Shown here: positions 59,661 through 64,000 of the stretch, one piece after another | Layout of the letters: the number at the start of each line of letters is the position of its first letter | Numbering within the stretch: the stretch's first letter is position 1 | Source: Amoebidium appalachense | Lineage: Eukaryota; Ichthyosporea | Direction of reading: 5' to 3' | Length of the DNA stretch: 64,000 bases | Assembly: GCA_963693365.1 (NCBI GenBank) | Contig: CAVNZM010000002.1 | Span: 11,656,001-11,720,000 of the forward strand | The notes under the pieces: generated by a model | What the model was told of the DNA's origin: nothing | The model's database searches: none | What the model saw: the letters and a program-made list of their open reading frames with translations, nothing else | Made by a program: the position numbers and the translations under genes

Positions 59661-61058
59661 ATGGATGCCCTAGAAGAAACCATGGTCGCCGAAGCTGCCT
59701 CCCCTTCCCTTGCCATCTCCTTGATGGTAGGTCGTCGACTCTGCCGCGCACGTACGGCTCTTTTGCTGGGTTATGGGGGGGGGGAAAAGGGATCTGAGAG
59801 AAACACGCAGAGGAAATGTTTAAATGTGAAGACGTGGCTGGGGGAGGGTCAGGAGGAAGAGGAGGAGGAGGAGGTGGTGGTGATAGTGGTGGTGGTTATG
59901 GGGGGGGGGGAGGGGAGGGGGGGAGAGAGAAGGGGGGAAGAGAGAGAGAAGAGAGAGGGAGAGGGAGCGGGGGAGAGAGAGGGGGGGGGAGAGAGGGAGG
60001 AGAGGGAGAGAGAGGGGGGGGGGGGGGAGGGGGGCGACGGGGAGGTTGGGAGGGGCCTTGCCTCTTGTGGATGCGTGTTCTTGTGGGCTCATGCTTTGAG
60101 ATTTCGGATCCTCTTTCATTCTTTTCTTCTCCTTTTCTCTCTGTTGTCCTTCATGTTATCACCCCTAACCCCCTCACTGCTCCTTCATCTTGCTTCTCTC
60201 CCATCTCCTCTCTTCTTGATCCTCTTCCCTCCCCTCCTCCCCCCTCCCCCTCCCCCTTCCCCCCTCCCCCCCTCCCCCCCTCTGCCTCCCCAGCATGCTG
60301 CCATTGTTGTGCTCATTTTTGCACATATACCATGTGTTGCCCGTCGGTAGTCACGTGCTTCTTGCTTCTTCCCCCCCCCCCCCCCCTCCCCCTGCGCCGC
60401 TCTCCCCCTCCCTCCCAACCTTCCCATTTATGTCCTTTTCAAAATGTAAAATGGCCTGGGCTCCCCCATGGTCCGGTCCCTTGAGATATACTTCACTGTA
60501 CAGGTGTCGTGTCAAAGGGAGAGGAGGAGTGGGATGGGGGAGGGGAAGGGGGGAACGGGCGGGCGGGGGGGGTAACATCATCTCAAGTGAGAAGAATATT
60601 CATGAATCCAATTGCTCGCAGGCAGGGGGTCTTGCCGGGACCTCTGTTGATGTTGTTTTGTTTCCACTCGACACCTTAAAGACACGCCTGCAATCAGGTT
60701 TCTTTCTTCCCCACGGGGGAGCTTCCTAGAAGCCCCGTCTCCTGAGTTCCTATCTATATTTTTCTTGCTTCTGCTTACTGCTGCAACTTTAACCCCCGGC
60801 CTTTCCCACTGCCCTTGCCTGCATAAGCAACCCTGCTCGTCTCTGATCAAGACAGGTGACCTACCCATGTTCAAGTGAAACAGTGTCTGAGTTGGGTTCG
60901 TTAACGAGGTGAATAGGTCGAAACTCGGGTACTGTGGATGACGTGGGCCCCCCCTGAGGATGGGCTCTGCTTATTATGCATACTCTTTATGTATGGCTTG
61001 CATTCTGCATCGTGTTATCCGTTTGTTCTTGTGTACTTCGTACTTTTTGACGCATTCA

Positions 61059-61110
<52 letters not shown>

Positions 61111-61583
61111 AAAAAAATTACGTCAACCCATTCGAAGACTTCAAATGTTCGGCCCAGAGAGGGACACTGCCTCTCCAATGGCATAGGTCGAACCTAGTGT
61201 GTTAACCCTGTGTACTTAAATGTTGTTTTATTTTCCTTCGTCTTCTTTACCTTCAACTCTCATTATGGGGTGTGTTAAATATCTTCTGCTTGCACAAATG
61301 GTTTGATTTCGGTTTTGTGTTTCTATGTGTTTTTCTTTTTTTCAATGTCTTTAGCTTTCGTGTTTGCTTTCCGTTAATGCACCTGCCCCCCCCCCCCTCC
61401 CTGCCCCCCTTCTCCTTTCAGGCGTCAGTCCTCCAAAAGCCTCGGGAAAGGAAGAGGGCTAGAAGAGGAAAGCAGAGGGATGGGGGAGAGGGGGGGGGGG
61501 GGGGGGGGGGAGAGAGAGAGAGAGAGAGAGAGGAAGAGGGGGGGGGGGGGGGGGGGGGGGAGAGAGAGAGAGAGAGGGGGAGA

Positions 61584-61630
<47 letters not shown>

Positions 61631-61812
61631 CCCCTTCCTCCCGTCCTTCCCCTTCTTACGGGCAGGGGGCATCAAAAAAGGGAGGAACAGAAACCACACG
61701 GAGGGAAAAGGGAGGGAAGGGGCGGGTTGGGGCCGGCGGGTTAGGGGAGGGGAGAGGGGAGTGGAAACGGAAAGGAAGAAGAATTGGCATCATCATTGCT
61801 CCCCCTCTTACA

Positions 61813-61843
<31 letters not shown>

Positions 61844-61870
61844 AAAAAAGGAAAAAAAAAAAAAAAAGAA

Positions 61871-61901
<31 letters not shown>

Positions 61902-62438
61902 TAACACATTCTAACCCCCCATCCCGGATATTTAGCCCAAGGGTTTGCCAAGGCCGGAGGGTTCCGAGGTGTCTACAGTGGTCTGTCATCCGTCGTTGTT
62001 GGATCTGCCCCCGGAGGTATTGCATCTCCTGCATACTCTTTATGTATGGTTTGCATTCTGCATCGTGTTATCCGTTGTTCTTGTGTACCTCGTACTTTAT
62101 GACGCAATCACCCCCCCCCCCCCCCCCCTCCCCCCCTCCCCCCCCCCCCCCCCCCCCACCACCACCACCACCACCACACACACACACGCAAACACCTCAT
62201 CCTCCCCCCCCCCCCCCCCCCTCCTTTCTCCCCTCCCTCCCCCCCCCGGTGTCGGCTCGTTAAAGCCAAAGCATGGGCCTGGTTTTGAACCACGTGTGAG
62301 AGGTTAAAGAAATGTCCGGCCCAAACGTTTGTGGAGGCATAGGTGATCATCCCTCAACGACGGGCTCGGTTTCATGCATCTGGTGCCTGCAAAAAAAAAA
62401 CTCTTGAGGTCTTCTTTCTTATATATATTTTATACATA

Positions 62439-62499
<61 letters not shown>

Positions 62500-62528
62500 C
62501 CCCTGCTCTCTATCCGTCAACACATGCA

Positions 62529-62577
<49 letters not shown>

Positions 62578-63153
62578 ACCACCACCACCACCACCACCAC
62601 CCACCCACCCCTGGGCCCCAAAAACACAAAAAAAGGATTTTTTTTTTTTAGTAAAATCTTGCCCCCCCCCCCCCCCCCCCCCCCCTCCCCCCTCTCTTCT
62701 GGAGAGGGGGCCCTGCTCATAATGCTTATTCTTTGTGCGTGCTATTCAATATTTGCATTGTGTTGTTCGTCGTGAATGTGTATTTGTTACTCTGAAACAC
62801 ATTCCTGACACATTCTCCGCCCTTCTTGAGAATGGATCAGGCATATGGCTACACACTCTTGTGTTATCAAATGCTTGTGCATATCTTCATTGCCTATACC
62901 GTTGTGGATTATTGTTTCCATACTGTATAAGGCTCTCTACCCCCCCCCCCCCCCCCTCACCCTGAGCTTCACCCTTCCTTGCCCGTATCTCACACTCACC
63001 TGTCCATTCCTCCCTCCCCCCCTCGCCCTCTCCCCCTCCCCTCTTTACCCATCCTCTCGATACACACACGCGCAGGCGCACACATACCCACACCCACACA
63101 CACATGAATATAATTACTCACACACATACACAAGCATACCCACACGGACACGC

Positions 63154-63191
<38 letters not shown>

Positions 63192-63301
63192 CGGCGCTCT
63201 TCTACGGCACGTACGAGATGTCCAAGCACTATCTGGACTCCATCTCCTCCCCCCAATATTCCTCAGTAGTGCACATGGTGGCAGCAAGCTTGGGCGAAGT
63301 G
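59661..63301 (+). CDS. SLC25A26: Mitochondrial S-adenosylmethionine carrier SLC25A26, 5' part (continues past window)
   Basis: Four in-frame exons: 59661-59726, 60622-60697, 61936-62016, 63192-63301, giving 111 residues of a protein usually about 270 long. SLC25A26 exchanges cytosolic S-adenosylmethionine for matrix S-adenosylhomocysteine across the inner mitochondrial membrane. Seen: the first transmembrane segment with [20 protein letters not shown] (residues 23-42), which contains the first carrier signature PLDTLKTR (37-44); then [17 protein letters not shown], matching the family's FKAGGFRGIYAG; then [14 protein letters not shown] and [10 protein letters not shown], matching ...FITYEYVK and HMLAASAGEVVA. 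The donor GTAAGT after 63301 shows the gene continues; repeats 2 and 3 of the carrier fold lie beyond the right edge. Exon 4 is preceded directly by (CA)n with no pyrimidine tract. Introns 2 and 3 carry dispersed repeats. Confidence 0.94.
60886..61060 (+). repeat. Dispersed repeats in SLC25A26 intron 2
   Basis: Bases 60886-60938 (TCTGAGTTGGGTTCGTTAAC, AACTCGGGT.CTGTGGA) match 39515-39569 in RhoGEF intron 15. Bases 60939-61060 (GATGGGCTCTGCTTATTATG, TTGCATTCTGCATCGTGTTA, TGTACTTCGTACT, GCATTCAAA) are a copy of the family in RhoGEF intron 7 and end in a 49-base C run followed by A. Confidence 0.8.
61500..61627 (+). repeat. G runs with (GA)n
   Basis: Two G runs (61491-61510, 61541-61560) alternate with (GA)n, including about 40 bp of near-perfect GA at 61589-61627, in SLC25A26 intron 2. 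Confidence 0.95.
62028..62112 (+). repeat. Dispersed repeat copy, SLC25A26 intron 3
   Basis: Reads TGCATACTCTTTATGTATGG, TTGCATTCTGCATCGTGTTA, TGTACCTCGTACTTTATGAC, then C runs. It is about 90% identical to 60980-61050 and begins only 11 bases after the exon 3 donor. A more diverged copy lies at 62699-62805. Confidence 0.85.
62441..62495 (+). repeat. (TA)n microsatellite
   Basis: Near-perfect TA dinucleotides in SLC25A26 intron 3, the only long TA array in a window dominated by GT/CA. Confidence 0.97.
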
Positions 63302-63314
63302 GTAAGTGGATAAT

Positions 63315-63690
63315 TGTGTATCGTGGTAGATGGGGGTATAGGGGCCACACCGGCTAGATATATGGTGTCTGGTTTTACAGTGAGGGAGAGGTATAAGGAC
63401 CACAGGGCTCGGATACCTAGTGTCTGCTTCTATACCACATGGTGAAGTATAAGTACCGTGCCGCGCCGTCTAGATGCACGGTGTTTGTTGTTATTATGAC
63501 CACACCCACTGAATACGTTGTGCATGTCGCCATTATGATGATTAGGTTTAAGGTCCGTAGAGGCTGGATACATAGTGTTTGTTTCTATGGCAGTGGTGGG
63601 GTATAAGGACCACACTGCTTATGGATTTACTCTGGTAGTGTGTGGTGTTTGATTAGTTGTTAAGTATGAGGACCAGAGGACCCGGATACA
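63315..63690 (+). repeat. Degenerate 70-90 bp tandem repeat after SLC25A26 exon 4
   Basis: About five units share the anchor GGTATAAGGACCACA (variants at 63335, 63390, 63446, 63547, 63600 and 63665), followed by GGCT.GGATAC.TAGTGT and TG.TTCTAT. Confidence 0.75.
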
Positions 63691-64000
63691 AATGTCGTTT
63701 GTCCGTACTTTTTTCCAAATATTTATCCTGGTGTGTTTGGTATGCAATTTTGCTTCATCATCTTTTATGTTCGATTTTGCTTGTCGTCTTTTCACTATTC
63801 TCCAAGTGAACCTCTTTCCTTTCCCTCACCCCTGCCTCCTTCCATCTCTTTGTTAAGGCTTTGTCGCTTTCTGTGTTGTAGTCTACTTTTCTAACCCTGC
63901 CCTTTGATTGTTTCATTTCCCCCCTCTTCCACCCCCTAATGCCCCCCCCTCCCCCCCCCCCCCCCCCCCCCCCCCCCTTTTCCTTTTCGTCTTTGCGGCT

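Overview
The window is nuclear eukaryotic DNA. Genes are split into many short exons with canonical GT/AG junctions, and the introns and spacers are extremely rich in microsatellites and homopolymers: (GT)n/(CA)n arrays up to about 290 bp, G or C runs up to about 50 bp, (GA)n and (CT)n. Most long open frames are translations of these repeats and were discarded. The gene set (a CYRI/FAM49 Rac1 regulator, an IQ-DH-PH RhoGEF, a class C GPCR, SLC25A26) suggests an opisthokont, perhaps an early-branching animal or unicellular holozoan relative. That placement is inference; nothing in the sequence names the species.

Layout, left to right. 0.9-6.9 kb, minus: exons of a polytopic membrane protein, possibly GOST-type. 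9.35-10.26 kb, minus: a two-exon 92-residue tandem CX9C protein resembling CHCHD5. 12.5-18.95 kb, plus: a complete nine-exon CYRI gene (317 aa). 20.55-21.10 kb: a 552-bp solo LTR with a 5-bp target duplication. 21.8-25.45 kb, minus: a five-exon BMT5-like (DUF2431) rRNA methyltransferase (239 aa). 27.6-27.85 kb, minus: a possible lysine-rich first exon. 28.12-28.65 kb: a 262-bp direct duplication. 28.97-44.2 kb, plus: a 22-exon IQ-DH-PH RhoGEF (809 aa). 45.9-53.5 kb, minus: a ten-exon class C (GABA-B-like) GPCR (958 aa) whose ectodomain resembles a bacterial extracellular solute-binding protein. 56.3-58.9 kb: a candidate DNA transposon holding a broken coding remnant and about 1 kb of (GT)n. 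59.66 kb to the right edge, plus: the first four exons of the mitochondrial S-adenosylmethionine carrier SLC25A26.

Reading frame is preserved across every proposed junction of the CYRI, RhoGEF, methyltransferase, GPCR, CHCH and carrier models. Two neighbours bear on Rac/Rho actin control (CYRI and the RhoGEF), but nothing shows co-regulation.

The most unusual feature is intron architecture. (1) Many introns contain tandem, decayed copies ('echoes') of sequence around their own splice sites, sometimes including flanking exon codons; seven clear cases are described. (2) Several acceptors have no polypyrimidine tract and instead sit directly after a (CA)n array on the transcribed sense, while several donors run directly into (GU)n. 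The alternating repeats follow gene orientation on both strands, so introns could be folded by GU:AC pairing. (3) T runs abutting G runs occur almost always in one order.
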